From: Ceratodon purpureus
Taxonomy: Eukaryota > Streptophyta > Bryopsida > Pseudoditrichales > Ditrichaceae
Length of the DNA: 64,000 bases
Reading direction: 5' to 3'
NCBI GenBank assembly: GCA_014871385.1
Contig: CM026427.1
Location: forward strand, 13,020,430 to 13,084,429
Position numbers and translations under genes: made by a program
The notes under the pieces: model-generated
Told to the model about the DNA's origin: nothing
Seen by the model: the letters and a program-made list of their open reading frames with translations, nothing else
Database searches by the model: none
Shown here: piece after piece, positions 34,523-46,143 of the stretch
How the letters are laid out: the number at the start of each line of letters is the position of its first letter
Numbering within the stretch: position 1 is the first letter of the stretch

Positions 34523-35220
34523 TTACTTGCCAACCACAAGAGTCCACTTCTGGACATTGTACTGGGCATCAGGCAGAGTGCCTTCATGAAGCAGTGTCTG
34601 GGAGACGGTGTGGGCGATGGCGTATCCCTTCTGCCCCAGGAACAACCCGGTACCTCCGACCACAGCCAACTGCCTGTCACTCGTCGTGTTGAAGGACGGC
34701 CGCTGCCCGAGAATCTGTACACAGTCCGAACAAAATCCATCAGATCATAGTGCATTCAACAACATGATGAATTAATACAAGTCATGTAACGGCAATGAAG
34801 GAATTGTGCATCTGGACTATGATTTATGTGAAGTTGTACCTCGTATGTGCACTCAATGAGGTCGCCCGGCTGGTCGATGGTGACAGTGATTTCAGCGCGG
34901 TACTTGTGGCCGCCGTCGACGACGTATAAGCCCTGGAACTTGCCCAGCTGCTTGGATTTGGGGTCGGCCGTGGCAAAGATGGCGTTGTCCACCACGATCA
35001 CCGCCCCGAGCTGCAGCGCGCTTGTGTTGCCGTCTGGGCCACCCACGATGAAGGCTGTGGCGTCGTCGCCAGTATTGATGGCCTCCTGCACGTAGAACGT
35101 TACATTGTGGGTCTTGTGCCGTGGATTAAGGCGTGCACTCACACCATTGCAGGCGCCTAGGCATAGGATTAACCCCAGCATCACAACGCAGTGCCATGTT
35201 GCTCCTGCCAGCTTCGCCAT
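34523..35220 (-). CDS. Dirigent protein, copy B (2 exons)
   Basis: Near-identical paralogue of 24357-25072. Exons 35220-34840 and 34714-34523 give 190 residues. The visible coding differences are few, e.g. WHCVV for WHFVV in the signal peptide, with the barrel region (FYVQEAINTGDDATAFIVGG, GKFQGLYVVDGGHKY, VVGGTGLFLGQKG) unchanged. The intron is also alike but carries small indels. Predicted secreted; same inferred role in phenoxy-radical coupling. The open frame begins with GTG three bases upstream of the ATG used. The promoter differs by a 13-bp triplication. Confidence 0.92.
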
Positions 35221-35488
35221 CACGTCAAAGGCGATGCCAACTTGATGGACCTGCTCCGATTAAAGTACACCACTGAAGTCTGAAGGTTGGTACGTCGATG
35301 TACTACTGAGACGGTGTGGTCAGATTAATCACCGATGATATGTATGTTGCGTTGCTCGATGGATAGGCGGCCGTGCAACTTCAACTGATCACGAAGAGAA
35401 GGCTGAGCGGATAGCGATGGAGCTGTTCTAAATTGCTGGAATATGACTAGAAAGTGTGTACATACATTAGAGAGTCTGCTGCTAGCGC

Positions 35489-35495
35489 TTATATA
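35489..35495 (-). promoter_or_regulatory. TATA-like box, dirigent copy B
   Basis: TATATAA on the minus strand in the same GCTAGCGCTTATATAC context as in copy A, about 270 bp before the ATG. Confidence 0.5.
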
Positions 35496-35511
35496 CGCAC
35501 ACAAGCGAGCT

Positions 35512-35550
35512 CTCGAGAAGAGCCCTCGAGAAGAGCCCTCGAGAAGAGCC
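35512..35550. repeat. 13-bp tandem repeat (three units) upstream of dirigent B
   Basis: CTCGAGAAGAGCC occurs three times perfectly. Block A has only a degenerate single equivalent (about 25383-25395). It lies just upstream of the TATA-like box. Confidence 0.85.
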
Positions 35551-36851
35551 CGGTCCAGGGCATACCGTGTGGACTTGAATACCGACTCAGAGAGGCAGGG
35601 ATGCAAGTCTGCAAGAGTTGGTGGTGCATTCCATTTGCATAGCGGAATGAGGGGGAGGTACATCCTGAAGGCTTTTCGGATATAAACACTGGTGTCGCGT
35701 GCACTCCACAAGCGCCTCCGAAGGTGGGTCCTATTCTACTTGCAAGCCCGTTTCGTGCTCCGTTCTTGCGCACTCTCGTGCAGTTTGACTTTGTTCCAAT
35801 CTTCTTCGTCTCAGTGGGGCCGCCGCTTACATCTTGCCGCGGCCACGAGGCTGCCGGGCTTGCTGCTTGGCCGTCACTCGTTTTAACTTTCACATCTTGA
35901 AGCTAATATTCCCGCATCATGTTGGAGGCCGCATATTGCAGTGTGGACTTTGCGCAGCCTCTGCCCGCCTGCATGGCCAACAGTGGCCAGCCATCATCTA
36001 TAAGCACACGTTAGTTGGCCACAACATTATTTCTGAACGGATCAACTCAAGAAGCCCCTTCGCAGGTGAGTCCTGGCACATCTAGATGAGCAGACATGAT
36101 AAGCCGTTCTCAGTGATCATCGTCGATGACACACTCTGGCCTGGAACTTGTGGATAAGCACAGGTCCAGCTTCCAGTTTCTCCTATTCATCAAAATTCTG
36201 CTATGGCTAACTGGTCAAGAACAAAAACATGATCACCGATCCCATATCATCGTCTGTTTCATGGAGTGTCGATCTCCTTCTTTTCCGCTTTGTGCATCGT
36301 CGTTCTAGATGATGTCAATGTGTTTTCCGAGGAGCAGTGGAATGGAATCCAGTTCCACATGACACCAGTGATCGATGTTGAAGTGTATTCGACATGTGCT
36401 GCAGCTTCTCCTCCCCTTCCATCCTAAGGTATATTGTGTAGGCACCAAGGTATATTGCGTGCAACAACTGTTCAGAACTTGAAAACATCCTGCCTCTCAC
36501 AACAGGGGACACGGAAAGAGGCTGAATGCAGGATTATGGATTGACAAAACTGCCATCCACTTGTGGTAGGTTTAATTAAATATAGCTTCTACAGTAGGAG
36601 CGACTTTAATTTCTGAAATACAGAAGCAGTTTATGAAAGACTCTAACGCATGAAAGTGGAAATTAAAACTAAAGGCAAACTGGGAGACTGGGTGTACAGG
36701 ACTGTTTGATTATAAAGTTTTTTCATGTCAACGTCCAAATATCCTCAGTTGAAAAGCAAAATAAAAATGAAAGCCACCTTAAAATCATCCTCAGATGAGC
36801 AAAAGAAATTGAAGGCCATCAATAAAAGTGCAGCAAAAGCTTCCAACCCAA

Positions 36852-37188
36852 CTTCAGAAAGATGTGGAATAAATTAGATCCAAGAAGAAATATTGTTCTT
36901 GTAAGAAGAAACATGAGGGGTTATTAGGTTAATATTCTTAAAATTTATCAATGTCTTGGTATCATGTATTGGTATCAACTAAGGTTTCTCTTAGTCTTTT
37001 AATTGGTATCATGTATTTTATAATATGAACATAAAAAGATCTTGGTGGTCTCTTTTATACTCATAATCAAATGCATAATAATATAGTAGTCTTTCAATTT
37101 AAACATAGTTTCACCATATAAGATTGCTATAGGTGGCATTGTAGGTGGATTCATTTCAATCCCATTATTGGTGCGAACACCTCAATTT
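36852..37188. other. AT-rich spacer
   Basis: Repeated words (GGTATCATGTATT) but nothing recognisable as a gene or element. Confidence 0.4.
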
Positions 37189-37539
37189 TTAATCCCTAAA
37201 GGCCCTTGAGACTCGATTCGGGTGGCAACACTTTGGGCACGCTATTCTAAGGTTTTAGAATTTTATTATTTTCCGAAATTTTTACTCCATGTAGTTTTCA
37301 ACTATAACTTTCCAATGGCGCTAATTTCAAAGCATTTGGAGGTATGAACTTATGATGCAAAAGTGATGAATTTTAGAAGAATCTCCCCTAAATCAGGGCA
37401 ACCAATTATAACCAATCAAGATCTCCCCATATTTTGCCCAATTTCCCCGTCATTCACAAGCGCAGAAAGTGACAAGACGAAATTTCAAAGAATGGGCACT
37501 TGCAAAATGATGGGCCCAATATTTTTTCATCTATACACA

Positions 37540-37740
37540 TTTATGACGGTTTTCATCTAATATAAAATTTTCATCTAACTAACCATTTTTATCTAAAGAG
37601 GTTGCTGATTTTTTTCATCCAAATTACAATTATCACCTAGAACTTAGTTTTCATCCAAAAACCATTTTCATCCATATAAACTATTTCATCCAATCTTCAG
37701 TTTTCATCCAAACTTAATAAATTTTATCTAGTATCTATGA
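37540..37740. repeat. Degenerate TTTTCATCYAAA repeat
   Basis: The word TTTTCATCTAA or TTTTCATCCAA recurs about ten times at irregular spacing. Low-complexity amplification inside the interrupted element. Confidence 0.6.
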
Positions 37741-37960
37741 CGTGGTAGAGGGTCCATTCACAAGACCCCCTTTTATCAAAATTGCCCTTTGAAAAAAAAA
37801 CAAAATATTCAATTTACACTTCATAAAATTCTAGAAATTTGAGATCTACTCCAATTGCATTGAAATTTTTTGTGGTTCTTTTTCTTCATTGACTTCAACA
37901 TATCTACCGTTTAGAGTTCTAATTGGACATTTCTAGACTACCATTTAAGTAGTTTTAATT

Positions 37961-39008
37961 CATTACGTGCAAAAACAGGTCAAGAAAAGGCCGTGTAAGC
38001 CTGCCCTTTCTAGTTGAACCCCCTGCCCAAATGCGGCACTGTCGCTGGGAGCGGGTGCCAGGATCGCTGCCCGCAGAGTTAATAGGGCGACTTAATGGTC
38101 TCGGGATGGGGTTGCGGGGCGGGGTCGGTGTGCCTAGTGGCGCCGAGGTGGCTGCCTTGTTTGGTAAACCACGCCTTCTCGCATTGACTGCCCATTAGGC
38201 CCGATTCGAAGGAGAGATGACGGGAGATTGGTGTCAACCGTTTCAAGATTCGAAGTTTGCTGCCACAACGGGAAGAAGCCATGGAGCTCGGTCGACACTA
38301 GGTTGGTCTCCCCACCTGGGAATGGGGAGAATAGAAGTTGGGTGCGTAGAATTTGGGTGTTGCAGGACCAACAACCCAATTCGCAGGTGGAATTCGAGAG
38401 AGTCAAGGGAAATTGTGACAACTAAACCAGTGAGCATGATTTTATAGATACGCGCTGGCAGCAGTTACAAATTCGAGCAGCAAGCATTCGAAGGGTGTTC
38501 TTGCAACACCTACTGCCGTGGACTGAAGAGGTTGTGTAAGTGTCGATTTCTCTATGACAAGTTTGGGTCGTGCATTTGTACATTGCATGCTATTCATTTG
38601 ATCCTGCAATTTCCTTGAGTGGCTATGGTATAGGATTTGGTTGTTGTGAACTCTGCAGTTTTGGGTATTTGGCAATCTTAAAAACTTTGGCACTCACTCA
38701 TCGTCGGTGGAGGAGGTAGGTGGGCGGACTCATAATTTCCTCGTTCAAAGTGCTGGCAGAAACTTTGCTAATATGAGCACGCCGGCTCGGGATCCGGTCC
38801 TTGCTCCGCCAGTCCGCTGTCAGCCCGGCACTGTAGATGTGCCCTCTACACGCCTCGCGGGGAGGTCATTGGTTCGAGCCCTCGTGGCGGTTGCTGGCAC
38901 CACGGTGGCAGGTTCGGTGGCATGTCAAAAAATACGCGGGCAGCGCTCGTTTTTTTCTCTCACGTGCCGCTTACACGGCCTTTTCTTGACCTGTTTTTGC
39001 ACGTAATG
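37961..39008. mobile_element. 1048-bp element with perfect 40-bp inverted repeats
   Basis: 37961-38000 is the exact reverse complement of 38969-39008, starting CATTACGTGCAAAAACAGGT. The interior is GC-richer than its surroundings and has no recognised gene. Comparison with the related element at 25719-26584 places it as an insertion between homologous arms (CTACCGTTTAG... on the left, GCGCACCCC... on the right). No target duplication is visible. Perfect ends imply recent activity or a foldback structure. Confidence 0.82.
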
Positions 39009-39419
39009 GTGGAGAATATAAGGCAATTTTAGCGCACCCCTTTTCACAAAATCAAGGATTTTTTTGCCTTTCCAAGTCCGTATGAGCCTCAAACTTTGTG
39101 AGCTTCCATACCTAAAGGAAACGATGATTTTCCATAAATAAAATGTATTTGCAAAATATAGTTTTTTGGCATCAAAACTTAGGTATATTCTTGGAGGTGT
39201 CAAAAAAAACTTCTATGGTGACTTCAAAGGTTATAATCTCGCAATCTGTACAATGGATTGTCCTCATTATTCGTATATACCTTTTTGGATAAGGTAGGTA
39301 CAAGATCCTATGGTTACAAATTCAATATTACATCTAAATTTATAAAACAATAGGTTTCTGTCAGAAAGGATATGTTTTTGGCAATTTGGCTCCAAAAACT
39401 AAGGGCCTTTAGGGGTTAA

Positions 39420-41684
39420 TCGTTCATATCTTATTTAATACTTGGAGTTAACATTTGACCTTAGCCACATTGGGAAAATCTTGTCGAGGACTACAAGATG
39501 CTCATATTACAAGCAAGATTTGAGTAAGTTTTGAGAAAAATGTGAGTAATATAACATCATATTTTATTAGAGTTCATATCTCTATCAGAAATCAATTGTA
39601 TGAAAGTTGTTTGTCTTTTTGAAAACGGCTGAATGAAGGCTACAAGTTGCATACCTCATTCAAAAAAATTACGTATAATATGGAGATATATACTTCAAGT
39701 GTTACTAAACTACAGCAGCTAATATCTTCTTTAATATTAGTTTACGATGTTATTTCTATATCGCATTCATGCAGGTGAAATAAATATTATAAGATTGTTC
39801 TTTGGATTGGATTTTATTGAGAAACATTTATTTTGTCAATACTAATTACATGTCATATCAAACATGTTTATATTAATTTTTATGCCATGATATTTATTCA
39901 TAATAAGTGTAAGTTTTGCTAGATGTTATACTATTAACTACCTTTTAAGGCAAATTTAACACATTCAAAAACTAGTACATCCTTCAAAGAACCCATCTAT
40001 ATTTTCTAGAGCCAAATGTCCCTTGTAAAAAAATCACCACTGACGAGGTAACTCGGTGAAACAATTCTCAAAACTTGCAGTCTTGAGTTGTATTCAGACA
40101 ACAATCCAGAAGTTGCACCCAAATTAAGTGATTTGATCCCAGATACGTTTGCTTTCAAATGAACAGAAGAGGAAAACCAGTTGACAAACTTTAAGCAGAC
40201 TAGCGATTATCGCAAAATTATCACAAAATTATACCGCAAAATCATTTCTAGCACCTAGAAAAGGGTTGAATCATTAGTCCACAGAAGACCTTTCAAGCTT
40301 AAAAGAGAGGTCCCACGAAGATAATAAGAATTTAGCTAACTTTTTTATATATATGATATTCACCAGAATCTCCTTCCTTGAACATAACAGTGACCCATTC
40401 TATTCTAAGTGAGCTTTTGCTAATCAGAATTTACAGCATAGTACGGTACTATCGCAAAAAAGTACCTCTAATCAAAGTTGTGTGACCACCTGAAGTGACG
40501 GTGTTCAGGTCTAACAAGGCCTCCAGAATATGAAATCTTCTAAACTCCAAGCTCCTCAAGTAACTGAAGTCCCTCAAGCTCAACACTTCCTACACATTGT
40601 CAGGACCATGGTGTTCGAGTACTTAACCTCCATTCAAGTCCTTTGAACTATGAATAATACTGTCATCATGAGCTCCACAGAGTAACAGGTTTTGTTCGAC
40701 CATGAACAAGTCTTTTGTGCTGGCAAAGAAAATCGCATTTTCTTCTGAGAATGATGAATTCGTCGGAAACCAATAGTGAATTCTGTACCAATCTGATGGA
40801 CTATTTTCAGGACGGACTTGAACCTTACTCCATACGCAAGGCCTTCAGCTCTTGAGAATATGATGAAAACCTTGCTCCTCACCCTTCTGAAATAATAACG
40901 GGCAACAGAAATTTCTAGCAATGGACAATGTGTGGGACGGTTCTAACGAGATCTGCCCTTTTATGAAGTGCATCAAGTTAGAATCATCCCACACGTTGAC
41001 CACAGCCAAAAACTCCTTTTGCTTTCAAGAACATGTTCACCTGAAAACTGTCAACACTGTCTTTGGTGTCCACTTTTCTCGTGTCTTGATTGAATAGATG
41101 CGGCGTTGAATATATCAACTTTGAAGCACCTTGGAAATTCAGCAGTTTCGATTCGCACATCAAACTTCGCCCTATCATCCCACATACTGGACCAAGTTTA
41201 CAGCTCAAGATTCTTTATCTATATTCTGGAATGTCTGTACCTAAGTTTTGTAACTAGTTAAGGCCATAGGGATGGTTCAAAAAGTAGAGGAACTTTAAAA
41301 TCTGGTAAATCACATCAATATAATTTCTTCACCTAGGTAAAACGGCAAAAACAAAAATTCAGAAAACCAGAACATCGATTATGCATGGCTCAGTACTTTT
41401 AACCTTTACATGGACATGCGCCACTTCATACCTGCTCAGATGCACATGTTTGCTCTTTCCAAAAAGCCTTCAGCCGCTCTATCACTCACCTTCCTCATAC
41501 GAACGAGAAATCTCCATGGCTGACGGGAAAGCATGGTCGGTGTAAAAACGCCTCCAATCTGCAACCAGAAAACCCAGGTTTAATATTCGACACAACGTTC
41601 TTAACATCCACTCGGAAAACAAAGACCCACAGAATAAACTCGAACTCAAAAAATTGCATCACACTTAACACAAACAAAAAAACA

Positions 41685-41685
<1 letters not shown>
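39420..41685. other. AT-rich spacer with unassigned short frames
   Basis: AT-rich to about 40,400, then more balanced. Minus-strand frames at 40634-40921 and 40984-41208 are not recognised. Confidence 0.35.

Positions 41686-41754
<69 letters not shown>
41686..41754. repeat. (CA)n microsatellite
   Basis: About 34 consecutive CA/AC dinucleotides, essentially uninterrupted. Confidence 0.97.
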
Positions 41755-41758
<4 letters not shown>

Positions 41759-42529
41759 GCAACAAACCACGTCTAACCCTCAAACACTCTCACCTCCACC
41801 ACAGCGCAACCCACACTCCGTTTACCCACTTGAAAGTATCAACATAGAAGAGACCCTGAAAAGACAGACACAAGACAACTATGACACAACCCACTCATAG
41901 AGCACCTGTACGGCAAAACCAGCCACAGCAAAGACAACAGTGAAACCCTCTTCAGAAAACAACTTCTCACCCAACGAAGCAATATATGCTTCAAGAAAGC
42001 ACAAGCCGGGCCCTGAACTAGCCATCGGATGTACCAAACAACCATGCACTCCCACAAACCAGAAAAGTGAAGATCATAGTGAAGCTTACCACATGGAGCT
42101 GAAAACAACCAGCATCTAGAATGAGCAAACCCCAGCAACGATACAACACACCTTGCCAACCCCACTGAGCTCAATGATAAGCTAAACTGTGAGGTCTTGA
42201 GGGTGCATGATTGCTGACCCATTCCAAGTCTCCACAAACAGTCCAGCCCAAACCCCATGGAATGAGCTCTGGAACTGCACTCAACCATGATACTGTAGTG
42301 ACGGTGCTGGGTCGAATATTCGTTGCCGTACTTCATCCAACACTGTAACTTCGTTTTGCCGTTTTTTCGCATTCTTTCAGCTATCTGTGCGTTGATGCTG
42401 GGTTTTGTGACATTGGGTTCGTGTCTCTAAGAGCTGGGCATCTCTAGGGTTGCATTGGAGTGAAGAGAGTTTGGCTTTGCCTGGTTTTTGTGAATTTTGG
42501 TTGGGTTTGTGTCGGAAAGTGCCGTCACG

Positions 42530-43474
42530 ATGTCGTGGGAGGCTATGCTGCCCATGGGCATCATCTCCGCCATGATCTTCGTCATGGGGACGTCGCAGTT
42601 CGTGATCCACACCTCCATCTACGGCAAGGTACTGATGGGGTGCGATGTGGGGGAGTGTTTGGGGGTGGGGGAGGGGTGAGGGTTTGGTGGGGGTGAGTGG
42701 TGGAGTAGGGTTTCTGACTGGGTGATGGTGTGTGTTGGGTGGCAGCCGAAGCACCCGAGGCACGATGCGTGGGACCGGGCGATGGACGCGCGGGACGAGC
42801 GGCTGAAAGAGGAGTACGAGAAGTCTCAGGTGAGCGCCCATTGAGGCCGTGTTGGTTAGGGAGGGCTATTGATGCTGGGATCGATTTTCTGATGTTTTGG
42901 AGGCGAGAGTTTGTCTTTCCTCTGGCGAGAGGCGTTCATGAGAGAGTCCATTTCGCTGTCGAGATTATGCCCTTTTCAAATTAGTGTGAATTTGCAATTG
43001 TTCGTAATGTGATAGTTGTTGGCTTTGATAGGCAGAGCAATTAGGGTTCACTTCTTCGTGTCTGGATTTTCGGAGGGGAATTTCTCTGTTTAGTGTTGGA
43101 TTTTGGAGCGACCTCTCTTGAAGAGTAGGGTTTGGAATATGTGGTCTTAGCCTCGTAAATAAATATGTGGAACTGCTCGTGAGTCTAGGGCATCTGCTGG
43201 TTCTGCAGCCCGGTTCTAATGTATCCTAGTCGTCCGGCACTTGAAATTAGCCCTAATTCGGTAGTGGATATCTGTTTAATCAAGATCAACTCCTTTGCCA
43301 GTGCAAGAGAATCAGGCAACGAATCATCCTGTTCAATCGGACTCCTTAAGTAGGCGAGAATCATGTTGTGGGTTTGAGTGATGAGGTGTAGTCTGCTGGT
43401 TCAGGGACAAGTCAAGTAATGAGGGTTTCTTCTGATAATTGTGATGCCTTTGTTGGTTTGTTTTGCAGAAGTGA
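42530..43474 (+). CDS. NDUFA1: Complex I subunit NDUFA1 (MWFE), copy 2
   Basis: Second copy of the complex I accessory subunit. Exons 42530-42628, 42746-42829 and terminal exon 43469-43474 (lysine codon plus TGA) encode the same 62 residues as copy 1, with MSWEAMLPMGIISAMIFVMG forming the membrane helix. From ATG to the end of exon 2, including the 117-bp intron, I see a single base difference from copy 1 (GCGATGTGGG against GCGATGCGGG). Intron 2 is much more diverged and shorter. The upstream region matches copy 1 from about 42329; beyond that it lacks the FBN5 side. Mitochondrial inner membrane is the expected location. Confidence 0.88.
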
Positions 43475-46143
43475 CGCAAGTTCTCTTCATTTTGAGTACC
43501 AGCTTGTGGGAAGTTCGGTAACTGTGCAAGGGATATGGTATGCTGCATGCTGAGGCAAGTTTCGGAGCTTCTGCATGGGATTGCACTGTGAACCTGGGAT
43601 GCTGGGAGTGCTCAATTTGTTGCATTATATGGGGTTAGGCTTCCAGGGAATTCATCAGACTCCGCATCTGACGGTCAAAGTAGTCGACTCGTGATAGGGA
43701 AACGGTCAGTTGCTACGCTTATATTTCATGCACATCTTTGCACACTGGTGGAGGGTCAGGTGGCTGGCTCGGGATTTAAATCTTTGTGCTAGAGAAACTT
43801 GTAAACACCACCTATTTTTCTCTCGTTTGGAATAAACAATGTTGTTGAGTTCTGTGATGTGTGGCAATTGAGCTCCGACTTGCATTCAATCACAAATCAG
43901 TTGAAGGGAGTTAGTTTTGGACATAACGCTTGGTGTTGCGGAGACGCCAGAAGGACCAGAGGCCTCATCTAAGCGCTGTATCTTCTGCTTCAAGTTTTTT
44001 GCTGGCTGCAATCCTTTCTCTATCAGCTAGCAGTTAGTCCTTTTTTCTTGGATTTTAGATGAGTGTTGAAGCATACGCTACGTTCCATTGTGATAGCAGA
44101 TTTATGTCGTGATCATAGCGAGCTCAGAAATGGTCCACCAGTTCAACGCGGAGGTTTATCGGCTTGAGAACTCCCACGTTGATAATCAATATGTAGAGAT
44201 ACATAATTTGCTCATCCCAAGAGGCTTCCAGGAACAAAACAGTGAACCATTTTCTCCAACTGAGCTCTTTGCCTGATCTGAATATTCAGTCTTATGTCCT
44301 GGTCTCTTCAGGCATGGCTTCCGTTGCTCTACGTGACCAATGATTCACACCAGGTCACGAGAGAGATGAGCACCATATGAGCACGATCTGCAACAATTCT
44401 CCAAATGTTTTATTACATGTGGGAATAAGCACAGTTGAAGAAAAATGACTCAGGTTTTGCTCCATTACAACATTACAACCTCGAGGGACAAGAACTAATC
44501 TGTCACGATGTCACGGATTCGGGAATCAGAAAATTTCCAGAAGCTATCCGAAATTGCTTGCCGTTTACGTACCCACATGATTCTGAGGAAGCTGGGAGAG
44601 CATCCATGGCTGATCCTGTATTCCTCCGACTGTCACAATTATAACTTCCCATTCTCCTCACTGCCCATTGGAGAGTAGTATGATTCAAAAAGTGTCTTCA
44701 AGGTATGGACGAAATTTCGTTTTATGTAGTAGTTGTCCATACTGTAGCTCGTGAATTAGGTGGATTTGATCTCTTCAAATTGGTTTTCCCTCTCAATCTT
44801 GGAGACATTCCATTGATACCGAGTTCAGCTCGCATGTCTTCATGATTTTTTTGAGGATTTGGTGCAACATAGATGAGTACTCAATTTTCTTGACGCATTG
44901 AAGTTGCATTTCATGCGATGGTGCCTGTGATGACGTGAACTCTTCTGATCTTTTCATACACGGTGCGTCCTCTACTCTGACTGTTTGACGCTGCATCTAT
45001 TTGCTAAAATTCCCATTTAATCCAAATGAAGAAACTTGCAAATTGTGCAAGTAGTCTTTCAAGCCATGAACCTGAAAAATCTCATACACTTTGCATTATG
45101 AACGGCATAATATTGAAATCTCAGACTCTAATTTTCACAGCATACAACCAACTCATCTCAACTTGAATTGAAGTACTCATCTCACAGCCTCGCCCAGTGT
45201 ACCGTGCCGCATTAAGGGATGCACACAAATCCGTCACAACACCCACAAACCAACATCTCTAGATTTCAGAACCTAAAGTGTACTTTCTCGGTAGATTGTG
45301 GTGGTTCGAGGTGGGCTAACGGATTTGGGTATTGCCTTCTCCGAAGTCACAGATCGCAGAATGGTCGATCGCAGAGTTTTTCGGGCTGGTGTCGGAGCGA
45401 GCGAGGGAGAGTGCAGACGAGGAGACTGGGATTTTGCACACCAGGGCGGAGGTCGTTGCGGTTGGAACGAATTGCGGTGCGTTCAGGTGAGGTTTCATGG
45501 CCGGATTGGGAATTTTGTGCTCTGGTTCGGACTTGACTGTGTTGTCTTTCTTGGGTTCTTTGAATTGGGTCGGTGGCGTGGTGTCCTGGTGTTGAGCGTG
45601 TGGTGTGTCATGTTGATGGAAGGAGATTGAGATTTGGAAAGCGTTTGTGAGGGTTTCTGTAATCGCAGGGAAGGGAATTTTGTGGAAGAAAGAATTAGGG
45701 TTTGATGAAAGTAATTTGGGTTCGAATCATAAATTGAAATGGGTTCAGTCTCTCAACTCTGACGTCGATGATGTGTTGGTGTTTTCTGTACGTTATTTTT
45801 CGTGTTTTTCCATGTCGACATGAATGTTGCGTGATCTTACAGAATGGGGTTTGAGTTATGGATGGTTATGGGGTTTAGTTGGTATTTGTGGAGTGATCTG
45901 TGGTTATATATAATTATTTGAACTAAAAATAATTCATTTGAATAAAACAACTTTTATTTATAAATTATAATGGATTATGTAATAATAATTATAAAATTAT
46001 ATATAATAATTACCAACAGAATTTCATGTGCTGTTGGTTTACTGTTTGTGTATTGTGATTGTTGTCAAACCCTAGGTGATCGACTCGCACTTCTGGGAGG
46101 TTATTAGTGAGGTGGACTTGGCTCGCGCACTCGTACGGCAGCC
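43475..46143. other. NDUFA1 flank and region upstream of ALG1
   Basis: Up to about 43870 this is the diverged tail of the NDUFA1 duplication. The rest has no recognisable gene. The stretch 45290-45650 is GC-richer with open frames on both strands and could be leader sequence or an unrecognised gene. AAACCCTAG, a near telo-box, is at about 46065. Confidence 0.35.

Larger units (their letters stand above)
34270..36851. repeat. Segmental duplication, block B (dirigent block)
   Basis: Second copy of the block at 24101-28398, same orientation, lacking both transposons and therefore showing the ancestral layout at those sites. Ends near TTCCAACCCAACTTC. The 3' half (35880-36851) has no recognisable gene in either block. 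Confidence 0.9.
37189..39419. mobile_element. TTAAYCCCTAA-ended element, copy 2, interrupted
   Basis: Inverted ends at 37189-37210 (TTAATCCCTAAAGGCCCTTG) and 39399-39419 (TTAACCCCTAAAGGCCCTTA when reverse-complemented). The interior shares ordered blocks with 25719-26584, e.g. CTACCGTTTAG, GTCAAAAAAAACTTCT and GGCAATTTGGCTCC with their counterparts. It is longer because another element (37961-39008) sits inside. No transposase is visible. Confidence 0.7.

Noticed and set aside
38871..38880. tRNA-gene-like B box (GGTTCGAGCC)
   Set aside because: The flanking bases do not form a T stem and no acceptor, D or anticodon arms can be drawn, so no tRNA or clear SINE is claimed.
41495..41770. Frame encoding a poly(CV) run
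   Set aside because: Produced by the CA microsatellite.
41839..42372. 177-codon minus-strand frame upstream of NDUFA1 copy 2
   Set aside because: Cysteine- and leucine-rich peptide with no recognisable domain and no conserved counterpart; treated as chance.
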